The notes beneath the pieces are model-generated. The model ran no database searches and was not told the DNA's origin. It saw nothing but the letters and a program-made list of their open reading frames with translations. A stretch of 64,000 bases of DNA from Cardiocondyla obscurior (taxonomy: Eukaryota > Arthropoda > Insecta > Hymenoptera > Formicidae), in the NCBI RefSeq assembly GCF_019399895.1, contig NC_091882.1:2666001-2730000 (forward strand), given 5' to 3'. Position 1 is the first letter of the stretch, and the number at the start of each line of letters is the position of its first letter. Shown here piece by piece: positions 1 to 11,900 of the stretch. A program made the position numbers and the translations under genes.

Positions 1-71
1 CTCTGCGAATGCATTTAATGTATAAATTGACAAATTAAGGTAACATAATAATTCTCTAGAAACAAACTTAC

Positions 72-747
72 TGTTCGTAACTGCAGATATACTTTCCCCT
101 TCCATTCCTTCTATTATAGAGCATCATATTCTTATAGGCACGCTTAAGCGTTTTGAATCGATTTTCTACTTGCAGTGGTGACACATTAAAGTTGTTTTCC
201 ATCAAACTTTTGGCTATTTCCTGATATGCTCTCTTCATATTTTTCAGTTTTCGGTTTCTCACTAGCTCCTTCTTCTCTTTGTACTCTTTCAGGAAGATTT
301 TTGTCGAGGCGTCGCACCAGGGAAAAATTGCATTTCCACTTTTACTGGTTGTTGGTGTACTAGCCTTTTCATCCTTCAATCTTTCAATCAAGTCCTTATC
401 TCCATCCATTGGTTTCTCATTTTCAGAATCATTCTCAGGCATTTCCCATGGTACAATATCAATGTATATATCTTTGCCATTGACGTTGAAGCACATTTGC
501 TCTGCCTTCTCATCAATCTCTGATATGTGAAGTTGGAATACTATATTTTCTTCTGTAAACACATAATATGATGCTTGAGACACTTTTGTATTAAACTTTG
601 CTTATTGCTAATCGACAGTATACGGCCGCGAGAAACAACGCGCTTTGCGTAACGGTAAAGTAGGTGGAATATAAAAGTTGGAGTAGACAGAATACGATAC
701 AATCCAACGTGATTAATTACCTTCGCAAGTAATTGTAACAAATCCAT
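72..747 (-). CDS. Myb/SANT-like (trihelix) DNA-binding protein, 5' part, truncated by window edge
   Basis: The second exon (595 down to 72) is open and encodes about 175 residues. It has an acidic N-terminal part and then a domain starting at FPWCDASTKIFLKEYKE and running through VSPLQVENRFKTLKRAYK. This is the tryptophan-led three-helix pattern of Myb/SANT-like (Myb_DNA-bind_4) proteins, with the usual spacing to the terminal CSYE. The frame has no ATG of its own before an in-frame stop. I therefore join it to a 27-nt exon at 747-721 (M-D-L-L-Q-L-L-A-K), whose ATG follows an in-frame TAG and has a good context. That exon ends in AAG followed by GTAATT. The acceptor at 597-596 is the only AG that keeps frame, but its pyrimidine tract is poor. 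At 71-66 a GTAAGT donor overlaps the apparent stop codon, so the protein continues beyond the window. The role is probably sequence-specific DNA binding in the nucleus. The domain call is fairly sure, exon 1 less so. It is divergent from ELL. Confidence 0.7.
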
Positions 748-1247
748 TGCTGTCTAGGATCACCTTGCCTTCTTCGTCGCGACTAAACCAGCCTTTCATC
801 TTCGAAGACGGGACGGCGTCTCGAGCCTCATATAAATCCATGAGGGTCGCTCGGCCGAACGCCTGGCGATCGCACGGTTTTCTTCGCTTTCAATCTCAGC
901 CGGGATCGGCAAAAGCCTTTCCTCGCGGTATCTTATTTTCGCGCTTTATTCCGTTGCACCTTTTGCACCTCTAATATTTCGGCTACAGAAAGTGTAAGAA
1001 GGTGCAGCGATTGCAAATATACGTACGCGGATCTACGCAGCTTCGACGAGAACGTACGTGTACCCAGCGAAGAAGAAACAAGGCCGACGCGAGGACGAGA
1101 AGCGCGGGAGGGGAGGAGAGAAACGCTTTTAGCCAACCATCCCGAGGGGCCTCGAAGAGTCTACGCGACAATCTCTACACAAAGTGAACGAATAGCACCC
1201 AAAATCTCTAGACAATTTAAATAAAAAGTCCCTAAGCAATTTAAATT

Positions 1248-1619
1248 AAATTTTTGTGATCAAGCCAGAAAAAGCCCAACTCGGAATCACGGCTTCCACG
1301 CGTACAGATGCAGAGGCTCGTCCGTGTGAAGCCAGCGCTTCGGATGCCGTCGGATAGAGAAAAAGGCCAGAGCTATACGTTGTCTGTCCTTCTCTTTCGC
1401 GGCGTCGCCGGCATTTATCGTAGATCCGCTTCTCGGCAACATCGGCGAGTTAGAACAGAACGAAAGAGTAGGACAGACAAGGTATAACTCTGGCCTTTTC
1501 CTCCATCCGACGGCAGCCGAAGCGCTGGTTTCACACAGACGAGCCTCTGCATCTGTACGCGTGAAAGCCGCGATTCCAAGTTCGGCTCTCTGAAGCTGAT
1601 CTTTACCGGACAAAAATTT
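1248..1619. repeat. Long foldback (inverted-repeat) element, MITE-like or hairpin-RNA locus
   Basis: Positions 1278-1399 and 1461-1582 are inverted copies of each other. By hand I align 122 against 122 bases without gaps and with 11 differences. The outer ends also match: AAATTTTTGT at 1248-1257 is the exact reverse complement of ACAAAAATTT at 1610-1619. The arms in between are alignable with small indels, and the inner spacer also pairs in part (about 1401-1415 with 1434-1450). A transcript would fold into one hairpin with a very short loop. I see no coding capacity and no clear target-site duplication. It could be a non-autonomous DNA transposon or a source of endogenous siRNA. Confidence 0.85.
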
Positions 1620-2055
1620 TGTCGCTTTCTAGACGTGAAGCTATGCTTGTAACGCTCACGTAGGTTAGATAGCCTCTGTGCGGACGCGCCTTTACAAATC
1701 GAAGGAGAGATAATTCGGTGCGTCGCTGACAGGTGGCGACAACGGTACAAGTGGACGCGCAACGGACGCGACGGGCAGTCGATCGTTGGCCGTCACCGCG
1801 CGAGGACGGCGAGAGCGTCCTTGGTCCGAGACGCGGGGTTATCCGGTTGCGCGCGCGCGAACGCGATTGGCCAACGAGCTCCTTCCGTTTAAGCACCGCC
1901 TACCAGGTGGAGGTTCGAAAGTGTGCAGTTGCGTCCGTGTTGCCTTTACGCCGAAACGAAACGAACGACGGGCGCGCTGCCTTCTCCACCATCCGGCGGA
2001 ACTTGGTGCGGGACACGCTCGGTCATCGCGATAGAAGGTGAGAAGAAGGTTCGAG

Positions 2056-2091
2056 ATGAGTTGTGCCGGCGCGGTAATATGCGACGGTTGA
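2056..2091 (+). other. Upstream ORF 1 in ELL leader
   Basis: An ATG with a downstream in-frame TGA encodes 11 residues. It is a uORF only if transcription starts upstream of it. A GTGAGA donor-like site just before it leaves open an intron in the leader. Confidence 0.3.
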
Positions 2092-2322
2092 AAGGGACAC
2101 GAGCAGGTGGGAATTCGCGAGGTGCGCTCGAGGGTGGCTCGCCGCTAACGTCCACCGGGGTGCGCTACGCTGCACCGTGCCCGGGGGGGAGGGGGAACTT
2201 CAGCTCTGATCGCGAGGTATAGTGTGTCGACAGTCGGGAGAGTGAGAGAGAGAAGACGAGGAGAGAGCTCGGGAACATACGGCAGCAACTGTGCGGGAGA
2301 GGAGGCGGCGACGGTAGTGTTC

Positions 2323-2337
2323 ATGGTGGTGGTGTGA
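2323..2337 (+). other. Upstream ORF 2 in ELL leader (M-V-V-V-stop)
   Basis: ATG, three GTG codons and TGA. No further ATG occurs between here and the ELL start at 2828, so a scanning ribosome would meet this mini-ORF last before the true start. Confidence 0.4.
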
Positions 2338-2827
2338 GCGTGGCGAGAAGGAAAAACACGTTTCGCGAGGGAACGTCTCGTCCCGCGGAGTCTCGGGAGT
2401 TCCGGCTGAGGATTATCCGTCGTCGGTTGCGTCCGTCCGTCCGTCCGTCGCGCGGTGCTCGGTTCCGTGCGCCGTACGGCGCTAAGTTCGCGCCGCGCGA
2501 AAAACTCGTGCCGCGCTTCTCGACTGTTAGAGAGAGAGAGAGAAAGAGAGGAGAAGAACAAGAAAAAAAAAAAAAAAGAGGTTGAAACAGAAGTGAGCGA
2601 GTGCCGACGAGAGAGATCGAGAGCGAGGAGACGAAGAGTGAGAGAGACAAGTGCGTTGTCGTCGCGGGTCCGCGGCGTTGGCCGACGAGAACAGGCCCCG
2701 GACCAGACGGAGTGGAGGACGTCAGCTGTGTGGTTGCGCCAAGGGGGACGTGTGTGCGCGCGGGAAGGAGCGGGAGAGACAAGAGCCGAGCGAGAGAACG
2801 AGACGGTGAGAGGCCGCACACGGCGAA

Positions 2828-2971
2828 ATGGGAGACGAAGAAATGGCGCTGGTGCCAGATGTCCAGTACGGTTTGTCGTCGCACGGCAATTTCGATGAGC
2901 GGAAATCCCTGATATTCGTCAAACTCACCGACTCGTCGCAGCGTGCCATCAAGGAGTACCTCAAGATTAAG
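2828..2971 (+). CDS. Ell: ELL coding exon 1 (residues 1-48)
   Basis: Starts at ATG in the context GGCGAAATGG and ends in AAG before GTGAGT, phase 0. It encodes the opening of the ELL domain, with YGLSSHG and the FVKLTDS motif that matches the start of vertebrate ELL proteins. Confidence 0.95.
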
Positions 2972-5900
2972 GTGAGTGCCCTTTTCGCCGCCGTCTATCG
3001 GCGCTTCTCTTTTTACTTTTTTTTTTCTTTTTTTTTTTTCCTTTCCTCCTCGCGTTAGGAAGGCTAGGATCGTCGCGGCGCGCGTACGTGTGGGTGCGTT
3101 CGTGTCGCCGACATCGGGAACGACGGCGTGTAAGTGAGCTCGGGCGCGCGAGCGCGCCGCTGCGTGCGTGTGTCGTAATATCGTGCCAAGGAAAGAGAAC
3201 AAGAGAGTCGGCGAGACACCCGATCGTCGCTTGCTCGCCTCGCCTCGCCATATTTCGTGCGAAATTTCGACGGCGACGCCTGAGAAGTCTCAGACGATCC
3301 CTCCCCCTCCTTCTTTTCCCCCTTTCGTCTCTCCCTCTCTAATTACTCCTCCGCTCTCTCCCTCTCTCTGTCTCTCTTATCTCTGTCGCTCCGCGATCCG
3401 TTCTCTTCAAAGATCACGTTCGAGAGGGCCACTCGAGTGGCCGAACAGCTGCTCTGTCTTTTTTCTTCCTTCTCTCTTCCCCTCTTTCTTCTTTTCGGCC
3501 GTTTCGAGAGGAGTTTTCTCAGGCGAGCTTTAAAATCCGACACGCTCGCCCCTCTGTCCACGGCGGTGGGGGGGAGGGGGTATGCGGTCGCCCTTTTTGC
3601 GGCTTTGCGAGAGTAACAGCAGCGATGGCGAGGCGAGCAAGTAGCGCGCGCGCGCGCGATGTCGACACGTCTGCCACTTTGACAACGGCAATTACGTAAC
3701 GCGCGAGAGCGAGAGCCGAATGTCGAAAAATCCACCCCGCACGCGGCCGTTTCCGCGAAATTCTCCGGCCGAGGGTCCGCTCGTAAAAATAAAAAAAAAA
3801 GAAAAAAAGAGAGAAATACCGAGAAAAAAACGTCACGAGGATCCCTCCACGAAACCGCGAAAACCAATGAATCATCTCGCGTCACGTCGCGCGTCACAGA
3901 TCGAAGATTTCTGCGAGTTGATTCCCTCGCTCGACCTCGCGTATTCGCTCTGGCTTTGTTTTTTAAATCCTTCCGTGACCCTCCGACGGTCGTTAAATGT
4001 CCCGGCGTGTCGGCGACGTCACCGAGATGTTAAAAAAAAAAAAGAGAAAAAAAAGGTTTACGCGCCTCTGCGCGGCACGTTTCGGGTCGAGGGAATATAC
4101 GCGGTCTAACGAGCACGGAGCGGTTGCGAATTCTTACATCAGCTGATTCTAACCTCCCGGACGAGATTCGAAAGTGGTAGAGTAACGGGGCGCGCGGTGG
4201 GGCCCGCGTCAAAATCGTCGAACGCACGGAGAGTGCCGCCTTCGAAGACAACGGCGGAAAATTTTTATCGGGCCCCCGTTTGTCTAGTCGGCATTGATTC
4301 GCGAATTTTTTTTTTTCCAAGGGCCGCGAACTCGCCTTTCGCCTGATAGAAAATCACCCCTCGCTCGCGGAGGCACCGAGGGAGATCGGACTTACCTCAT
4401 TACCGCGACGACGCACGTCGCACGCACCGCTCGCTGCGACGATCCTTTGTCGGGGAGGGAAAAAAAAAAAGGTTTTATAAGTTTCAGAAGTTACATATCG
4501 GCCGCGATCCCGCTTAAGTAAATGAGATTGTAATGTTTCCCCACCAGGGAGCTTCGTTTCGGATCATTGAGTCGTAACCGCTCTGATAAATTAATGCCAA
4601 TGACGTCATATCTTAGATGGCGATTTTAATTCAGCGTTTATTCAGCTTAATCGGCGGAAAAACGTCCGCGGGCAGATAAACATAAACTTGAAATCATCCG
4701 AGTCTCCCAGCTTGCGGAAATAAATATATTATTCCGTTGTGGCGCAATTAAGAATTATCAATAACTCGAGGTGGAAGGAAAGAAAAAAAAGAAAAAAAAT
4801 GCGACGCAGCGTCCTCCGGATCGGTATTTTTCTCGTTCGACAAGCGTGTCTGTGTCAGGTATTTAAATCGTAACGAATCTAGTTTTCTATGAGCCTGAGA
4901 GTGCGAGAAACGTGAGGCAGAAAGGAACGGGAGGGAGAGAGAGAGAGGTCGTTTAAAAAAGCGCAGTAAGGTTCGGATCCCTTGGGCCCAAGGGCCGGTT
5001 CGGCCTGCCGCTGCGTCGGCTCTGTATCCCGTAAGAAAAGGGGCGTTCCCCTTCGAGAAGTACAGCTGTTCCTCGAAACTTGAATAACCCGTACCCGAAT
5101 CTGAAGGAACGAGGCTGCGTGTGTAACGACCAGCCTGTATATATTTTTCTCGTATAAAATTTTTCCCGTTTCTTACCTCGCCGCTTGTCCTTTTGTAATT
5201 AAACGGCTTTCGCGACGGCCACATCGCGTTTAGCGCGCTGTGCGCTTTTGTGCGCTAGCAAAAGAAAAAAAAAAAAGAAATGGCGAAATTTTGTAGGCAA
5301 GACCATCGAAGCGATCGCGGTCACAAATAGCAGTCGGAATCGGAACCGACTTTCGAAGTCTCGCTCGTGCGAGCTCGAACGGCCGTACGGCGAATTCGCC
5401 GAGAAAGATCGCAGTTTAAATATTCACGGGCGCCGAAGTTAATCGAGAAGTTCCTGGATTACATCTTCCTCGCGCGCGAAAAAAAAAGAAAAAAGATTTT
5501 AAAAAATCGCTCGATGCTATCGGGAGCACGTAGAACGCGACGAATGGAAAGTCGAGTGACATTAACGCGCAAGATGCATTCCTTGCGGTGTAAGGTACAC
5601 ATCGTTAAAGCAGCCTCGGGTGGAAAGAGAGAGAGAAATAGAGAAAGAGAGAGAGAGAGGTGAAAAAAGAAGAGTGTCTCACCTCGTAATCGCGCTATTA
5701 AGTTGGCGACTTACATACGCCAAATGCCTCCAATTTACGCTTAGTATAGAATAAATTATGCGAGGTGAAAGTGAATGCCGGCTACGTGAGGTCGTAGCAG
5801 GGGGAAGAAGGGGGTTTTGGCGGGGAGGAAAGGGGGAGGTACGCTTCAAAAAGCAAAGCCGATCGTTGAAAACCTTGAAAGTGTCCAGCTAGTCTCGTAA

Positions 5901-8900
5901 TCTCGCTGATTAGGATTTGCTCGGCGTATAATACATAAAATGGATGCAAAAATCAAGTGATTGCGCGCTTATATTCATTCCTCTCTTTTTTCTTTTTTTT
6001 TCTTTTTTTTTTTGTGGCGGGGTAGAGGCGTGTCGTAAATACCATTTGCGTTTTATTTCAATATCGTTTGCTTCCTCCGCGACACGCGCGAATCGGCAGG
6101 TATTCCCTCCGCCAATCTCGAATTACGAAACGTTTGGCTAAATTAGAATAGATAAAAAAAAAAAGAAATAAGAAAAAAAAACTTGAGGGTTTCTTAGAAA
6201 ATTGCTGATGTCAAAATTGATTAGGACTGCTCGACGCGACGCGAAAGAGCTTTCGCGATTACCTTGGTCTTATCGCAGTCGTATTGTTTTGCAGTAGGTG
6301 GACAGCTTGTGCTTTATCTTTCGGCAGTAACGCGCTCAAATTACACACGCGCTAATACAATTGCTCTTTTCCTCTCTCTGTCGCGGTCAGGTGCCACGAA
6401 AAACACGTTACGCGACGTTCGAGACGACTGAAGCAACGCGACGGTATTTTTTTTCTTTTTTTTCTTTTTTTTTCCTCTTCTTTTTTTGTCTTTTCTTTCT
6501 CAAGGGCGCGTATCGGCGTATCAGTTGGTGTCTAATGAATTTACAAGAAAAGACTTTCAATGAACGGGCCCGTCGAGCGTAATTCATTCACGTGTCAATT
6601 AGCGGTGATGATTAACGCCGCTACAACCGAGCGATAACGTCACGTAAATACCATTGTGCATGCACCTTCCGAACGGAAACGCACGTACGCACTTAGACGG
6701 CGTTTAACAACATATTTTAATGACAATAAGATGCGCCGCGAGCATCAGCTATCAGCCCGAACGCGTGCGCGAACGAGAATTAATTAAGCGAGAAGAAAAG
6801 GACATTCGCTCGTGATCTTACATAATTGAAATTATTCTTCCCGGCCGATAATATCGCCGCATTAGATAATGAATAAAATAACGGCGGTAATTTTTTTTTT
6901 CTTTTTTTTACGTGATAGGAGAGAGAGAGAGGGACTTGTCTCGATGTCGAGCACCTGTCTAAGAAAAAAAAAAAAAAAAGTGCATGCGGTTTCTGGCTAA
7001 TTCTCTAACGGTCTTACAATCTCGGGGCGGTAACGTTATCCGCGCATCGAGTAGATACACCTCCCGGAAACGTTCTCGATCGAGAGCGCGCGGCTCCGCG
7101 CTTTCGATCCGCGGCGATCGGGTATACCCGGCCGGGGTATATCCTTTTCACCGGCGACGAATTTCGATGAGAATAGTGAAATCGACGGGCGGGTTTCGCC
7201 GCCGCGAGAGCGAAATCCTCGCGCGCAGCGCTCGCGGGCGGTCTCGGTAAGCGCGGAGGGTTCCTCGTTATCGGACGACGTTGAAATGACGATCTCGCGA
7301 TCGATCGAACCGGCCTCGCCTCTCGTAAAACCGTGCCGGTACCGAGCGCGAATTGATTTGCAGAGCCGCCAGGAGAACCGTCATTACGAATTCATGTATC
7401 GGCCATAGACACTTCGGCCCCGGGAGTCATGGCAACGCGGAATTATCCCGGCAACATTACGGCGCTAGGTTTGCGCGTAAACCGCCGTGGCGTAGCGCTC
7501 GGGACTTCGAGACGATAAAACTGCGTAAAAGCATCGTAAAAAGATGCAACCGTTACGATAATGGCTCTTACCGTGCTCGGGGATGCAGCCCGCGATTGGT
7601 ACCTTACCGAAGGAAAAATCTCGGCGTCCCGATCTTCGCCGGAATGCATAGTTTTCCATATATACGACAAAAGATCCGAAGGTCGTCCCTCGGTTGTTTC
7701 CTGACAGAATGACTAATGGACACGGCCAAAGAAATTGATGGCCGGACTTCTAAGCTTCGTTCGGTAGTCGTTCGCTTGCAATTCAAAGACGCTAAATATA
7801 AAATAAGGAAGAGAAGAATGCATTAAGAAACGCATATTGCGGCTATGTGTAGATTATTTTATAGTTCATATTTCTCTTTAAGTGTACAATTTTATAGACA
7901 AAGACTTATTACTTTTAGACGAAATAAATTTTCGCTCTTTCTCTCTCTTTCCGTTGCTTCACCTCTCGTGCACGCGTCGGTTTATCTGTTGAGGATTGAT
8001 GAGAAAATAATGCAATTGAAACCCCATCGACCTACTGCCTCCGTAGCGCGCGGTAAAAAGATTTGTAGCCGAGAATTTCCTTCGTGCACCGCCGTGTAGT
8101 CGGAGGATTGCTATCCCGGCATTCGCACCTATTGCAAAATCGGTACGCGAGTGTGCTCGGATTTTCACACTCAGCCGCCAGGCTATTGTTTCCCGCCGCT
8201 TACGCGAGAGGTTCGACGACTACGAATTCGCGCGATCGTAGGATCCCGTCACGGACGATTTTACGCGCGCCGCGGGCTCACCTTCGCGGAGATCGGCGCC
8301 GCATAGAAGCGGATTGGAAAAGGTTAATATCGTACGTTAGAAAACTGTGACGTGCGCTCGAATGCCGGAGTCGGTTGCCGGCCGCGCGCGAGGTCTCGAG
8401 ATTGCGATAAAAAGATCGGTGAAGGGAGAGTGATGTGATTCCTACGTCGGCGCGCGCGGTTATCTCGCGGGCAAAGGCTTTCTCCGAGGCCTTTGAAAGA
8501 CGTCCTTTCTCTATAAGGACGCCGGGAGGGTGCTGAAAGAGTCCGTCTCAAGGCCGTTGCTCTTGTACAAGAAATTCGCGATCAGAATTTTTTTTTCTTT
8601 TTCTATTTTTTTTTCTTTTTTTTTTTCCTCTCTCCTCCCTGCAAGCTGGAAGTCGAGTCTCGCGCCGCTTCCGAGCCTTCCCGAGATAATCGCGATTATT
8701 AATCTGAGTATCAAGGCGCGTTATCTACTGAGAAAATCCCTTCCGACTTAATTCCGCGGCGGGGCGATCGTTACTGAAATCCCTGAGCGTAGTATCCGGA
8801 TGTTACTATAATGTATAATTATCGCAGGAAGTCTTTCTAACGCCTGATATTTAAGCAGCGGGTAAAAGAAAAGAAAAAAAAGACAAAAACGATATTGCCG

Positions 8901-11900
8901 AGAGATTAACGCTCGGGTAAATAAATATACCATTACTTATACGGTGCACTTTAATGCGAAATGCACGCAGCTCGCTCTGCCTCGCATTTTATCTTACGTC
9001 GACATTCTTTTCGCAATTTTATTTTATTTTATTTTCTTTTCTTTTCCTCTCTTTTCTTTCTTCAACGCGTCTCGGTACTAGCGAATGCTAATAATACGGG
9101 AGAAAAGCCAGTGAATATCGAGCCGAAGTGTAACACACAGTATCGTTTGATTATGCACTCCTTTAATTAACCGATAATCACGTATCCGCCTTGACTGGCA
9201 CAGGCCGCCGGTCGCGAAAGTTTTTATATTTCGTCGCCACAAAGCGACACGGCGGCGGGCTTAAAAAAAGGGACTGTCGGGCTAATCGTTCACGGGGATT
9301 TCCTGGCGTTTCACCGTTAACACCGTGAAGGGGAAGGAGGGAAAAGAGGGGAAGGCTTTGCCCGTCAGAACGCGCGCTGAAAAATTCTCGCCTCTTCACC
9401 TCGCGGCACGTTTCATCGTTGGTAATTTACATTGCCCCGGCCTCTCTCTCCTCCCCCGTATGCTCGCAATTAAAATGTCCCTCCAAAGGGATGTATTTTG
9501 AAACGTTCCAACGAGCCGGAACGAGAGACAACGCAACGACCGCCGTAGTTACGCGCGTTGCGATTACGAGCGCGGAGTATCTCCCTCTCTCTCTCGCGGA
9601 AACGCTTTCCGGGACAAAGAAAACTCGCCTCGTTAGAACCTTATGTAAATGCGTTTCTAAATAAAATGCGATCTCCGAGCGCTCGCTGGACCTCGCGAGG
9701 TCTCGATTCGCCGGGGCGCGCCCTTCGTCACGCATCGCCGGGCCAGGGCGGCGGCGAACCACGAAGATCCCTTCGCAGCGCCGTGCTTCGTACGCGAATC
9801 AATCACGAAAGTATTCCGGCGGGTGCACCTAGCGCGGCGTTCCGACGCGGAACGTAACACAGCTGCTATTGATACGCGCTTCCGGCTTTCATTAAAAACA
9901 GGTCGAACGCTCGGCCTGAGAAATTTCTTCAGGATGATTTGCTCGTTACGCGCGGCGGCCGCGCCGAGAGAAAAGGTTCACTGCCGGATTCGCCATCCCC
10001 GTCTTATCGCGCGATCCGCGTTTAAAAATATAAAAATTACGTATGCGGCGCGATAAGAGCGCGCCGCGTCGAGTCTTCCTGGCCGCACGTATTTTCTTGC
10101 GCATAATTTCTCCTTCCCTTCGCTTTTATTGAGGCTGGTATTAAAATGATGAAGAGACCGAGCTGCTGTTAACGCGACATTTGTTTTCAAATATTGAGTC
10201 GTGTCAATTAATTTTAATTTCTTCTTTTTTTTTTTCTGTTCCATGAGTGGGCAATAAAAAGTTTAATTATAACATTGTAATATCTATCGCAAACAAGGAA
10301 TTAGCCGCGTTATCAGTTATTAATATTGTACCGAATAATATGCGCAAAACAAGAACGTGACACTTATTTATCTCGTTATTGAACCCCTTTTGATAATGTT
10401 TCCTTGTTTTTGTACGGACATTATCTGCTTGATAACGTCAGATAATACGGTGAGCGCAGGGAAGAAATGAATATGTATCTAATATTATATCAAGAATTCT
10501 ACTGAATTCGATAAAGCTGCTTCCGTGGAAAAAAAAATCTGGTTAGTTCGGCACGTTATCTCGAAATTATTTCAACTTGGCTGCGGATCATTTGGAACGT
10601 GGTCATTGTAACGCAAATATTTGTATTCCTAGAAGCAAAAATATATTAAGCGATGGCGCGTGTGCATTAGTAAGGAAAAGAAAAAAAGGAAAAATACATT
10701 TTTATCACATTCCAAACGGTTTCTCAACTTTCTCTTTCTTTATTTAATAACTAAATACATTCTCAGGTATTTTCCAAGACTGGTATTTGTAAAATACGAG
10801 ATGCGCACTGCAAAGATTAGATTTCAAACGTCTTTTTCGGGACAATATGCGATGGATAGTTTCTTAATTACGGTTTGAACTTTGTCGTACTATGAAAGAA
10901 TTCCGGTTTGTCGTCGAAGATACGGGCGTGTACATTTCTGGAATAACAGGAATTTTATCTTAGCTCGGAGCGTCATCTTTTTTTTTCTTCTCCCCCTCTA
11001 TTTTTTTTTTCTTTTTTTTTCTTACATACTCGTCACGGAAACAATCTCCGGTCTCGCGATTGTCATCAAATTAATTTCATCCTTGGTACCGCCATTAAAT
11101 TAAGTCGCGACCGATTGTAATGTATTCGGTAGACGCAATCGTGATTTTATCACGGTATATAAACCCGCTGTAAATGCTCGAAACGAGTATTCGCCTTTTG
11201 CAATGTGCACTTTGCTGGCGAAGGAAAGTCTCTGATAAAAAGAAAGAAAAATATACGTATATAAAAAATTAATTAAAATACTCGACCGCCGCGGAATTAT
11301 ATATTAAACGGTGACCTTGATCTTTGTTAGATTGCCTTCCAAATGGTCTCTTCAACATACGCGGCGAATTGATTTAGTTCCTTTTTATTGGCCAAGCCCG
11401 GCTTTTCGAGCTTTTGCCAACGGGCTATTGTCTGATATATAGCCCGACGCCCGCGGACGTTTTTCAAAATGACAATTTAATCTCGAATGTCGAGGCGCTC
11501 GCACAATTTCGTCGAAATTATCCGATCCTAACCTCGTGACCTCGATTCCTCCTCGGCTCTCCGATGGCATGAAACGGCTCGGCGGCCTCAAGCCCGCGGC
11601 ATATCGCGTGCTTCGCGCGGAATGCGCAGTTTAGACGATCGTCGCAACGATTTGCCGTATCGGACTAGAGATTAGGATCGAGATGGAATAAGAATTACGA
11701 CCAATCGCGGCGAGAGAAACCCAGTATGTAATTTAGCGAAGTTACTTTAATTCCTTAAACTTCGATCTAATCCCCGGTCTAATCCTTGGCTCGATACGGG
11801 GTTTAACGCTAATTAATTCAGCAGCGACAATGACGAATGCGGCTACGTGTGCGGCCGCGCGCGAGATATCTGCGTCTCCGCGGTACGTGGGAGGATGAGG

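Larger units (their letters stand above)
748..2827. promoter_or_regulatory. Divergent promoter and 5' UTR region between the Myb/SANT gene and ELL
   Basis: This 2.1-kb gap separates two start codons that point away from each other, so it should contain both promoters and both leaders. I see no TATA box at a convincing place. From about 2220 to 2827 the plus strand is strongly purine-rich, with GA runs at 2239-2262 and 2529-2552. These resemble GAGA-factor sites and are common in insect leaders. Two short upstream ORFs precede the ELL start. A 372-bp foldback element occupies 1248-1619. The segment 1620-2220 is CpG-rich with no clear motif. The transcription start sites cannot be fixed from sequence, and an additional 5' UTR intron is possible. 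Confidence 0.5.

Noticed and set aside
2321..3202. 293-codon minus-strand frame across ELL exon 1
   Set aside because: It is the antisense shadow of the GA-rich leader and exon 1, and is full of Ser/Leu and Phe runs from GA and A tracts.
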